Shown here in pieces: positions 1 to 8,045 of a DNA stretch of 64,000 nt (position 1 is its first letter; each line of letters opens with the position of its first letter). This DNA comes from Methylotetracoccus oryzae (GTDB lineage: Bacteria > Pseudomonadota > Gammaproteobacteria > Methylococcales > Methylococcaceae). The stretch is taken from positions 214,352 to 278,351 of the forward strand of contig NZ_SRSH01000003.1 of NCBI RefSeq assembly GCF_006175985.1, in the 5' to 3' direction. The notes beneath the pieces are model-generated. The model saw nothing but the letters and a program-made list of their open reading frames with translations, did no database searches and was not told where the DNA came from. The position numbers were made by a program, and so were the translations under genes.

Positions 1-181
1 ATGACAGGAGTGCTTCATTGACCGCTTCCTCTGACGGAAACGCCTTCGCTACTTCAGGTCTCAGAAGAACCAGGTTGTGGCCTTCGTTATAGGCCTCATA
101 ATATTTGCCACGAACCCCGGCACCCAGGTCCGCTCTTTTATAATCGGGCCTCATTTCATCTTGATCCTTAGCCTTTTTCAT
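1..181 (-). CDS. Probable BrnT-partner antitoxin (partial, runs off window)
   Basis: The ATG at 181 overlaps the end of the BrnT-like gene, giving a protein that starts MKKAKDQDEMRPDYKRADLG and continues open to the window edge (60 codons seen). Small proteins with this MKKAKDQ..MRP(D/E)Y start are commonly found directly downstream of BrnT RNase toxins and act as, or are annotated as, the antitoxin. The overlap indicates translational coupling to the toxin. The C-terminus lies outside the window, so the DNA-binding part cannot be judged. The pairing is clear; the exact family name is inference. Confidence 0.6.
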   Translation of the reverse strand, partial: MKKAKDQDEMRPDYKRADLGAGVRGKYYEAYNEGHNLVLLRPEVAKAFPSEEAVNEALLS

Positions 182-441
182 AAATCTCTCTCTCGCGTTT
201 CTGCATGAGTCGAGCGCTAACGATTCGCATGGATCCATCTCGTTCGGTAGGGGGAGACAAAAACCAATTTACCGGTTCTTGTGGTGCCGAATGTCGGCAG
301 CCTGTGCGCGCCAATGGAATGATCGGGATCATCAAAGGTAAGCGCCAATGGATCACCAAAGACCGACGCGGCCTCGCGGAAAGACACACCATGCTTTTTC
401 AGGTTGATCTCGGCTTTTCGGTCGTCCCATTGGAATTCCAC
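168..441 (-). pseudogene. brnT: BrnT family toxin, frameshifted
   Basis: The protein begins MEFQWDDRKAEINLKKHGVS and follows the BrnT family (a small RelE-like ribonuclease toxin) through FGDPLALTFDDPDHS to LVFVSP. It then goes out of frame. The expected C-terminus (TERDGSMRIVSARL...REREIYEKG) is intact in another frame. The shift lies at a run of five C on the coding strand near 255; one C fewer restores the full protein, and the total length (274 nt) is one more than a multiple of three. The conserved C-terminal Arg/Ser/Glu region would be lost, so the toxin is presumably inactive. A homopolymer sequencing error is the alternative. The stop overlaps the downstream antitoxin start. Confidence 0.8.
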
Positions 442-797
442 GTGTCACCTTCGCGTATTCGTCCCTGGTCTGAGGTTAGTTCTACCGATCATGGTGTCTC
501 TGTCCCTATTGCCCGAGAGGGCCCCCGTCTGGCTTGAGCCCGACACCCCGCCGGTCAACCGTAGCGTGCGCCATGCGCACGAACAACCCAGCCGTAGCGT
601 CGGTCGGCCCGTCGGTCGGCCCGTCGGTCGGCCCGTAGGTTGGGCTTCAGCCCGACAATTCGCCTACGTGCGCGCGGCGCATGCTACGACACGCTCGGTG
701 GTTGCGCGCACCCCGTTCAGGAAAAACCTCAACCGTCGCGTGCGCCATGCGCACTAAACGCCGCGTGCCCTACGTACGAAAAGCCCCCTGTCTGCGG
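442..797. repeat. Gene-free spacer with short repeats
   Basis: No credible gene. The spacer holds three perfect head-to-tail copies of a 12-mer (CGGTCGGCCCGT) at 601-636. It also holds two copies of the palindrome GTGCGCCATGCGCAC at 566-580 and 740-754, and a small palindromic repeat of the GTTGGGCTTCAGCCCGAC type just after the tandem block. Repeats like these are common in gammaproteobacterial intergenic DNA. The region lies downstream of the wzc-like gene, which ends at 798, so the hairpins could serve as its terminator. Confidence 0.5.
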
Positions 798-3128
798 TTA
801 CGCCTTTTTCTTCTTGTCCTTGTACGTATAGCTGTAATCGTACTTCCGATATCCGTACCCGTACCCGTACCCGTACCCATAACCGTAGCCGTACCCTCGT
901 GTCGCGATCGGCATGCCATTGAACACGAAGCCCCGCAGGTTGACTCCCGCGTTCTCCAGGCGCTTAACCGTGTCGCGCAACTGGCGCATCGGGTGGGCGC
1001 CCGCGCGTGCCACCAGCAGCGTGGCACCGGCCTGCTGGCCGATGATCATCGAATCCGTCGCGGCGAGCACCGGAGGCGAGTCGATCAACACGATGTCGTA
1101 ACGGTTCTGCAACTCCTGCAGCAGCTCCCCAAAATGGTCATGCATCAACAATTCGGACGGGTTCGGCGGCATCACACCCGTGGGTACCAAATGCAGTCCT
1201 GCGACCGAGGTCTCGTGTACCACCTGGTCCAGTGTCAGGCCAGCACTGATGTATTCCGACAAGCCATTGTCACGCGGCAAGCCGAAGAAGCGGTTCAAAT
1301 GACCTTTCCGCATATCGGCATCGACCAGTATCACCCGCTTGCCCGATTGCGCCAGAACAGCGGCCAGGTTGACGCTGATGAAGGATTTGCCTACCCCCGG
1401 CGTCGGGCCGGTTAGCAGGACCGAATTCTCCCGCGCATCGATCATGGCGAAGTGCAGGGTGGTCCGCAGGCTGCGCAGGCTTTCCACGGCCAAAGCATCG
1501 CGCTCCACATCGGCGACGACCCGGCTGACGAGGTGCGCGGGTTCGGTCTTGCGACGTGGGGCCTTCCGAATTTGCTTGTCCAGCTTTTCCTGCTCCACGC
1601 AGTGGGGCACGGTCGCGTAGACAGGCAGATTCAAACCTCCTTCGATCTCGTCCGGATCCTCCACGCCGCGGCGGAACGTGCGCAACAGGAATGCCAAACC
1701 GATGCCCGCGGCGAGCCCGCCCAGCACCGACAGCAGCCGAATCCGGGAGACCTTGGGTGACACCAACGCCGCGGGGTGCATCGCGTGGTCCAGGATACGC
1801 ACCGTGCCGATCGTGCCCGCCTTGGCAACCCGGAGCCCCTGCGCGCTGTTCAATAGCGAGGTGTAGAGTTCCGTGCTGACCTGAACGTCACGGGAGTAAT
1901 TCAGCACATCCTGCTGCGTCTGAGGCAGTTTGGTTGTCCGCTTGTTAAGGTCATCCAGCCGGGCGCGCGTCTCGGCAATCTGTGCATCCAGTGCGATCAC
2001 CTGCGGATGAGCCGGCGTAAAGCGCTGCGTCAGCTCCCCGCGTCGCAGATCGAGCATGCGCAGTTCGGATTCGATGGAAACGATCTGATTTAGCAAGGTC
2101 TGCGTTTCCAGCTGCAGATCCACCGAGCCCGACTTGCGGCGATAGCTGTTGTAGTTCTGCTCCGCCGTTTCAAGCTGGTCCTTCATGTCGGGCAGCTGCT
2201 TCTCGATGAAAGTCAGCTGCTTTTGCGCTTCCTCGGAGCGGCGCTCGACGTTCTGCCGCAAGTAGACACGGTCAACCTCATTCAAGATATCGACGACCGC
2301 GACCGGGTCGGGATCGTTCAGCGTCAGTTCTATGACCTGCGACTGCCGCCCTCGCTCTTTCACAACCAGGTTGGTCTGGAGCGCCTGAATCGCGGACAAG
2401 GGGGACAGGCGCGTGATTTTGAACTCGGTGCCGGGTCGCGCGTGCAGTTCCGACACGAACAGCTGCAGCGCCTGGCCGTCACCCATCTCAGAACGGATCT
2501 TTTGACCAACGCGGCCTTCCACTAGTGGCTTTTCGTTTTCCCCAAAAACCTGGAACGCCCCCTCTTCACCAGCGCGCAGGATGAAGGACGCCCCAAGCAG
2601 GCTGTTGGGCACATCCAGGCTGGAGAGCTTGATCCGCTCGCCGCCCCAGGCATAGTGTTCCAACCCAAACCAAGGCTCGGCGATGGACTCCGGGGAGTCC
2701 GGTTGATAGTGGCGCGCTATCGCATCGCCAATAATCGGGAAGAAGTTCGGCCTGGCAACGATATCCAATTGCAAGTGGTCGACCACGCGGCCGAGCACCA
2801 TACGCGACTTGATGACCTCGATCTCGGCCGAGGTCGAGGCCTCTTCCTGTGTCAGCGACATCATCGCCTCGAGGCCCGGCAGCGATTTCTTCTCGTCCTC
2901 GATCAACACCAATGCATCGGCAGCGTAAATCGGCACCGCCTTGTAGAGGTAAGCCTGGCCTGCCAAAGCCACAAGACCCGTCACGCCCGCAATCAGCCAT
3001 TTGCTCTCGGCGATAATCGCCCACCAGCGCAACAGGTCGAGGCCGTCGCCTTCGTCTTCGATCAGGTGTTCCGTGCGCGCAGGCGCCGAGCCGCTGAGGC
3101 CGGCGGGTTTCTCTTCGCTTTCTTTCAT
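798..3128 (-). CDS. wzc: Wzc/GumC-like EPS co-polymerase with BY-kinase domain
   Basis: This 776-residue inner-membrane protein controls EPS chain length and export by cycles of tyrosine autophosphorylation. It has an N-terminal Wzz domain with a membrane segment at about 36-62, a long periplasmic coiled-coil region (about 280-440), and a second membrane segment at about 462-482. A cytoplasmic P-loop kinase follows: Walker A TGPTPGVGKS at 573-582, Walker A' VILVDADMRKG at 599-609, Walker B VLIDSPP at 680-686. The tail (746-769) carries 12 tyrosines, eight of them in a (GY)n run encoded by a 6-bp DNA repeat. It lies about 200 bp downstream of the wza-like gene on the same strand. The cognate phosphatase would be the Wzb-type gene at 53998. 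The family assignment is secure; which polysaccharide it serves is inferred from the neighbours. Confidence 0.93.
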   Translation of the reverse strand: MKESEEKPAGLSGSAPARTEHLIEDEGDGLDLLRWWAIIAESKWLIAGVTGLVALAGQAYLYKAVPIYAADALVLIEDEKKSLPGLEAMMSLTQEEASTSAEIEVIKSRMVLGRVVDHLQLDIVARPNFFPIIGDAIARHYQPDSPESIAEPWFGLEHYAWGGERIKLSSLDVPNSLLGASFILRAGEEGAFQVFGENEKPLVEGRVGQKIRSEMGDGQALQLFVSELHARPGTEFKITRLSPLSAIQALQTNLVVKERGRQSQVIELTLNDPDPVAVVDILNEVDRVYLRQNVERRSEEAQKQLTFIEKQLPDMKDQLETAEQNYNSYRRKSGSVDLQLETQTLLNQIVSIESELRMLDLRRGELTQRFTPAHPQVIALDAQIAETRARLDDLNKRTTKLPQTQQDVLNYSRDVQVSTELYTSLLNSAQGLRVAKAGTIGTVRILDHAMHPAALVSPKVSRIRLLSVLGGLAAGIGLAFLLRTFRRGVEDPDEIEGGLNLPVYATVPHCVEQEKLDKQIRKAPRRKTEPAHLVSRVVADVERDALAVESLRSLRTTLHFAMIDARENSVLLTGPTPGVGKSFISVNLAAVLAQSGKRVILVDADMRKGHLNRFFGLPRDNGLSEYISAGLTLDQVVHETSVAGLHLVPTGVMPPNPSELLMHDHFGELLQELQNRYDIVLIDSPPVLAATDSMIIGQQAGATLLVARAGAHPMRQLRDTVKRLENAGVNLRGFVFNGMPIATRGYGYGYGYGYGYGYGYRKYDYSYTYKDKKKKA
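857..898. repeat. 6-bp microsatellite coding the Gly-Tyr tail
   Basis: Imperfect hexanucleotide repeats (ACCCGT and one-base variants on the + strand) lie inside the wzc 3' end and encode the (GY)n stretch. Because the unit is 6 bp, slippage would add or remove whole Gly-Tyr pairs without breaking the frame. Confidence 0.8.
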
Positions 3129-3329
3129 GATCCGGGGCGGGGTATTAATTCGGACGTTCCGTGTGACGTTACGCGGGTGATCAAGACCGGTTTACCTAAA
3201 GCTATCGACCGCTAAAGGCGTTGTTACGACCATTCTTACAGGCCTATGCGGAAGAGCACGCTGGGTCAGCGGTGGCTGGCCCAGCGCGACAGATTTTGCA
3301 GTCACACCTAGCCGACTTTGGGTTCCGCG

Positions 3330-4547
3330 CTATTTGGCAATGGCAGCACCGACCGTACCCCATTGGATGAACGGCTGGAAGGCCTGAACAACCTTGCCGA
3401 ATCTATGGATATTTGCTGTCGCGACGTAAACCACGTCCTTGTGGCGAAGTGGGAACCGACTAGCCAATTCGAGTTTGTCAGGCCGATTTCCATCCAGCAG
3501 ATAGACGATCGGCTTCGTTTGCCCTTGCCGCAAGACTATGATCTGCGAAGCATCGGCCGTGGCCATGATCAGACCGCCGCCACCGCCACTGTTGCCGCCG
3601 CCGCTGCTGGCTCCCAGAATTGGGCTTTGCGCGCTACCCATCAACGCTGCCGCAAGTGTCAACCCTCCACGTTCAAACGGACGTAAGCCCTGACGCGTCG
3701 TCTCACCCATCACGTATACATGCTCGGAATCCGCGTTTTCTATCTCGACGATGTCACCGGGCAGCAAGACGATGTTCTCATCAAAACGGCCGAAGTCATA
3801 AATGTGGAGCAGGCTGATCGTCAGCGTCTTGTCCTTTCGGATCACCTTGACGCGGTCCATTGCCGCAGTGGGCCGCACGTCTCCGGCGGCCTGGATCGCA
3901 TCGAGTAAGCGCAAGGGTACGTCAGAGATCGGCACGCCAGTCGGCTTCATGACTTCACCGGTAACCAGCACCTTCTTGCTGCGGAAACTCGTCACGCGCA
4001 CGTCCACCTGCGGCACGGCAATGTAGCGTGCCAGGGCCTGAGTGAGGATCTCGCGGACTTCCTCAACCGTTCTGCCGGCCACTTTAGTGGTGCCGGCAAA
4101 AGGAAAAAAGATGGCCCCATTGGCGCTGACCGTGAGGGCGGCCAAGCCACTGCCCACCTGGGTCTGCGCGGCGTCGGTTGCCGACGGGCTAGCCGCCGTC
4201 GGTGCCTGCGTCATGCTCAGTTCGGGGTGGTCCCACACCGCGACTTCGAGCTGATCGCCAGGTCCGAGCCGATAGACCAGCGATGCCGGATCGATAATCC
4301 AATCCGCGGGGATTTCCCGTTTGGCGTCCCGGGCCACGGCCTGAGTTCGCTCGGTCTGCAGCCGCGTCACCACATCGGTAGTGACCGGCACCAAGGTGTA
4401 AGTCTCCTCTTCCTTGGCTTGATCCTCCGATTCGAACCAGCCGCGCCCCGCGTCGAGATTCAGGCCCGGAGCGATCACGCACCCGGCGAGCAGCGTTGGG
4501 CACAGCAAAATCCCTATACGGGCACCCGGTGAAAGTTTGTAAACCAC
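3330..4547 (-). CDS. wza: Wza-like polysaccharide export lipoprotein
   Basis: This 405-residue outer-membrane polysaccharide export protein forms the channel through which EPS leaves the cell. A lipoprotein signal peptide ends in the lipobox LLAGC with the lipidated Cys at residue 23. A Poly_export domain follows (YRLGPGDQLEVAVWDHPELS), then soluble ligand-binding (SLBB) segments (KKVLVTGEVMKPTG and EHVYVMGETTRQG). A Gly-rich insertion (SSGGGNSGGGGG) lies in the last third. It is upstream of wzc on the minus strand with a ~200-bp gap that holds no gene, and divergent from the EPS operon starting at 6174. Length and motifs fit the family. Confidence 0.92.
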   Translation of the reverse strand: MVYKLSPGARIGILLCPTLLAGCVIAPGLNLDAGRGWFESEDQAKEEETYTLVPVTTDVVTRLQTERTQAVARDAKREIPADWIIDPASLVYRLGPGDQLEVAVWDHPELSMTQAPTAASPSATDAAQTQVGSGLAALTVSANGAIFFPFAGTTKVAGRTVEEVREILTQALARYIAVPQVDVRVTSFRSKKVLVTGEVMKPTGVPISDVPLRLLDAIQAAGDVRPTAAMDRVKVIRKDKTLTISLLHIYDFGRFDENIVLLPGDIVEIENADSEHVYVMGETTRQGLRPFERGGLTLAAALMGSAQSPILGASSGGGNSGGGGGLIMATADASQIIVLRQGQTKPIVYLLDGNRPDKLELASRFPLRHKDVVYVATANIHRFGKVVQAFQPFIQWGTVGAAIAK

Positions 4548-6173
4548 GGGCTAACTCCTCGAAAGATAACGATTTCAGACTTCGTTCAGACAGTGTCCAT
4601 CCTTCAGGTCCAGCTACAACGATAGTGTGTTGACTGAAGCCATTGATGCGGTCCAATGGGTCAGGTCGCCCGCCTACGGTAACACGACACCAGTCCGGGA
4701 ATCTCAGGCTTTCCTACGACACATCCATGCCAGGAATACTTACAGGAGGACCCCGGAATAGCTGTGTTAGATCACCATGCGATGTAGATAAGGAATTGCG
4801 GTGGAAGCATAAATGCCTCTTCGTGTCCCTTGATCAAATCCCCACCCGTGAGCCTCTCGGCGCCACTCAAATGCCCAATTCAGGCGCATTGATGTTACAT
4901 GGGCGAACATTAGCAGTAAGCTTGGCGACGGTCTAGCCTTCAGCTGTGTGGACTTTATGGGTAACGCATCGGCTTATGCTACGGGCAGCGTAAGCAATTG
5001 CACGATCGCATCGTCATGCGAGCGCTGGTCAGGTACGTGCCGAACCCGGCACCTGCCGCGGGGTCGCTCCGTCCATGCTCGAGCGTTCGCGCACCGCATT
5101 CAGGTGCTTGGTTCGCCGGGGAGGCTTCACCTGCCATTCCCACGGAACTCTGACCCTTCATTCCCGCGAACGCAGGAATCCACGGAATTCCCGGGCTACC
5201 CGGCCTCGCCCGATAGCCGCAACTCACGGCCTCAACATCCTGCCAACGGAGAGGATGCGTCTATCCCCACATCTGCAATCAATGGCTTAATTGGACTTCT
5301 TCTATCGGTTAAGTATCAGGCACGACGAGGATAAGGGGTTGCGCGATAGTCCGGCACGCCGCCACACATCTTGGACGACATCAAAGGGTGGCGTCGGATT
5401 TATGCCGCAGAGCGTTATAGGGGATCGCCTTAAAATGATGAGATCAAGAAACTGTGTGTCTTCCAGGATCAATCCCGACAAGCCCATCCGGTTATTCATG
5501 GGTTGCAGATGGCGACAGGAATTCAGTCCCAAATGCAGGGTATGTTGCCCAACTTCATTTCTGACCACCCCTTGGAAAATTCCCGTCTGTTAGTTGTTGA
5601 TACGGAAAGCATTCCTCGTCAGCTGGAAACTCTCGGGGCACCCCGCTCGCGTCAACATGTTATTGCGAAAACGGCGCTACTGTCTAAACCATTTGTGCCC
5701 CGACGCGTAACTTGCCACGTTCGTCGACCCACGTTATCCTTCCGTTCAACAAATGAACGGTCCGCCCAAAATCGATTGCCCGCGGCTCAGGCCACTGTAA
5801 AGATCGGCGCGAGGCGGTTCACATGCGACCGAGCACCGGTGCCAGGTCCCATCCTGACTCCGCACAGCGGTAGCGTGCCCAAAGCGACCGTCCGGGGAGG
5901 ACGGAAGGATTGAGCGGTCTTCATTCGTCGCTCCGGTGGACGCCCGACGCATTGCCCTCGTACGCACTGCTTGCCACGGCTCATACTGATGGAGTTCTGC
6001 CGAGTGAACAGGCTCGACGGGTCAAGGGCAAGCGAAACCGGCCATGACCACGGGGCCACAGCATCCACAATTGAGGAGATTAATCTGGAGTTGCGCGTAC
6101 TAGGGGGAAACCAGAAGCTGAAGTGCTTTATAGTCAACGCAGGCCTGCGGGGATTTGACCGTAAGGTGCGCGG
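4548..6173. other. 1.6-kb spacer between divergent EPS operons
   Basis: No open frame here resembles a known protein, and codon structure is poor. The region separates the minus-strand wza/wzc genes from the plus-strand EPS operon, so it should contain both promoters. A palindromic repeat of the TTCCCGCGAACGCAGGAA type, common in proteobacteria, lies at about 5161-5178. An ops-like element lies at 5867-5878. Nothing else was recognised. Confidence 0.6.
5867..5878 (+). promoter_or_regulatory. ops-like element in EPS leader
   Basis: GCGGTAGCGTGC matches the core of the ops (operon polarity suppressor) element that recruits RfaH to RNA polymerase in enterobacterial polysaccharide operons. It is on the coding strand about 300 nt upstream of the first gene of a >20-kb EPS operon, the expected place. 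The rest of the JUMPstart consensus is not evident and no rfaH-like gene is in the window. Confidence 0.4.
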
Positions 6174-6521
6174 ATGACGCCACGGGAACAAGCCCACCTT
6201 CAAGTGCTTAAGATACTTGCGGAGCGACCCGAGATCAGTCAGCGCGAACTGGCCGAGGCTCTTTTGGTCAGTCTTGGGAAAACCAACTATCTGATTAAGG
6301 CACTGGTCGAGAAAGGGCTGATAAAAGCTGAGAATTTCCGGCGCAGTGACAAAAAACTTGGTTATTTGTATGTGCTTACGCCAAGCGGCATCGATATGCG
6401 CTTGCGTCTGATGCGCACCTATCTCGCGCGCAAGGAGGCCGAATATGAAGCGCTGCGGGAGGAAGTGGAAAAACTGCGCAACGAGCTGGGGCTAAATGAT
6501 CCGATGCCACCGTCCCAGTAG
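6174..6521 (+). CDS. MarR family EPS-associated transcriptional regulator
   Basis: This 115-residue protein has an N-terminal winged helix-turn-helix (about 10-75; LAERPEISQRELAEALLVSLGKTNYLIKALVEKGLI) and a C-terminal coiled helix (EAEYEALREEVEKLRNELG). This matches the small MarR-type regulators that head EPS clusters in many proteobacteria. It lacks a ligand-binding dimer domain of classical MarR size. It is the first gene of the plus-strand cluster, about 250 bp ahead of the decarboxylase gene. It probably controls the operon; the ligand is unknown. Confidence 0.85.
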   Translation: MTPREQAHLQVLKILAERPEISQRELAEALLVSLGKTNYLIKALVEKGLIKAENFRRSDKKLGYLYVLTPSGIDMRLRLMRTYLARKEAEYEALREEVEKLRNELGLNDPMPPSQ

Positions 6522-6774
6522 ATCGGGCGAATGCTGTCGCAACCATATCGATCGTGCGGCTTTGGTAGCATGTATCCGCCGACAAAGCGAAAGACCGATA
6601 GCCATCATGTCACGACGGTAATCCGGATTATCGGGTCAGTCCGGTATAGGACTCTAGAACGCGGCCGAACGGGACGTTACTTTGGATGAGGGGCGATTTC
6701 GCTTGATTCTGGAGTTCTCCCACCAAGACGACCAAAGTATTGTTAACCATCTATCAGACGGTACGAGAAATTCC

Positions 6775-7743
6775 ATGCGCTCCAGCCTTAGAAAACGCGT
6801 TCTCGTCACCGGCGGCGCCGGCTTTTTGGGCTCTCACCTCTGCGAGCGTTTGCTGCAGGATGGGTGCGACGTACTCTGCGTCGACAACTTTTACACGGGG
6901 GCGAAAGAAAACCTACTCCAGATCCTCGATAATCCGCATTTCGAGTTGATGCGGCATGACATAACCTTTCCACTTTACGTGGAAGTGGACGAGATATACA
7001 ACTTGGCCTGCCCCGCGTCGCCGATCCATTACCAGTTCGATCCAGTGCAGACTACCAAGACCAGCGTGCATGGATCCATCAACATGCTGGGTCTTGCTAA
7101 ACGGGTGAAGGCTAAGATCTTCCAGGCGTCGACCAGCGAAGTATATGGGGATCCCGAAGTGCACCCACAGCCTGAGGGTTACTGGGGCAGGGTCAACCCG
7201 ATCGGTTTTCGCTCCTGTTACGATGAAGGGAAGCGCTGTGCCGAAACGCTGTTTTTCGACTACCGACGGCAGCACAGCCTGCGGATCAAGGTGGCGCGAA
7301 TCTTCAACACCTATGGCCCACGGATGCATCCAAATGACGGGCGCGTCGTTTCGAACTTCATCGTGCAGGCCCTCAAGAACGAACCGATTACGCTCTATGG
7401 TGATGGTAGCCAGACGCGCTCGTTCTGTTACGTGGATGATCTCATCGAAGCATTCGTACGGTTCATGGCGACGCGCGATGAACTGCCCGGTCCAGTGAAC
7501 CTGGGCAACCCGGGCGAGTTCACCATCAAGCAACTGGCCGAGAAGGTCATCGATTTGACCGCGTCTCGGTCGGAAGTTGTCTACCAGAGCTTGCCGAGCG
7601 ATGACCCAGCGCAGCGCAGGCCGGACATTGGCGTGGCCAAGGCCGAGTTGGGCTGGGAACCAACAGTCCAACTTGAAGAAGGGCTGCGGCGCACGATCGC
7701 CTATTTCGACAGTTTTCTGAGTGGCCCCGCAATTAGCGGATGA
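6775..7743 (+). CDS. UDP-glucuronate decarboxylase-like SDR enzyme
   Basis: This extended short-chain dehydrogenase most likely converts UDP-glucuronate to UDP-xylose for the EPS. The NAD-binding glycine motif TGGAGFLGS is at 12-20, the STSEVYGDP segment at 119-127 and the catalytic Tyr149-x3-Lys153 (YDEGK) follow. [21 protein letters not shown] and [25 protein letters not shown] segments are typical of UXS rather than of 4,6-dehydratases. The start at 6775 gives 322 residues, the usual length. An in-frame ATG at 6682 would add 31 residues with no family similarity. The reaction is inferred from family resemblance. Confidence 0.85.
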   Translation: MRSSLRKRVLVTGGAGFLGSHLCERLLQDGCDVLCVDNFYTGAKENLLQILDNPHFELMRHDITFPLYVEVDEIYNLACPASPIHYQFDPVQTTKTSVHGSINMLGLAKRVKAKIFQASTSEVYGDPEVHPQPEGYWGRVNPIGFRSCYDEGKRCAETLFFDYRRQHSLRIKVARIFNTYGPRMHPNDGRVVSNFIVQALKNEPITLYGDGSQTRSFCYVDDLIEAFVRFMATRDELPGPVNLGNPGEFTIKQLAEKVIDLTASRSEVVYQSLPSDDPAQRRPDIGVAKAELGWEPTVQLEEGLRRTIAYFDSFLSGPAISG

Positions 7744-8045
7744 AAGCAACGAACCCTTGAAGCGCTGCCGCTTGGGTGATTAGAGGAGATGCTTTGCTCT
7801 GTGCTTTTCATCGCTGCCAGGGACCGAGACCAGCCTGCCACCCGAGAAGTATCGCGGCTCATCTGCGTGGACGTCACAAATCCTTCTGCTCGCCGGCGAG
7901 CAGTCTTCTCACCGTGGCGGCAACCCACCAGCCATGACAGTACATGCATCCCCACGCTGGCCAGAAAATCCACTCTTCCGTGGATACAGCTCGCTGAAGA
8001 TAACTTCTGTCCGGGCAGGAGCCGGACTTCGCGCGGTGCTCCTTT
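7744..8045. other. Short gene-free spacer
   Basis: About 300 bp between the decarboxylase and the flippase gene. No credible reading frame or strong hairpin was seen; an internal promoter is possible but not identifiable by eye. Confidence 0.4.

Noticed and set aside
205..537. Plus-strand frames opposite the first BrnT
   Set aside because: No family similarity; the minus strand in the same place encodes a recognisable BrnT and antitoxin.
5831..5878. Full JUMPstart sequence
   Set aside because: Only the ops core matches; the 25-30 bases upstream do not follow the JUMPstart consensus.
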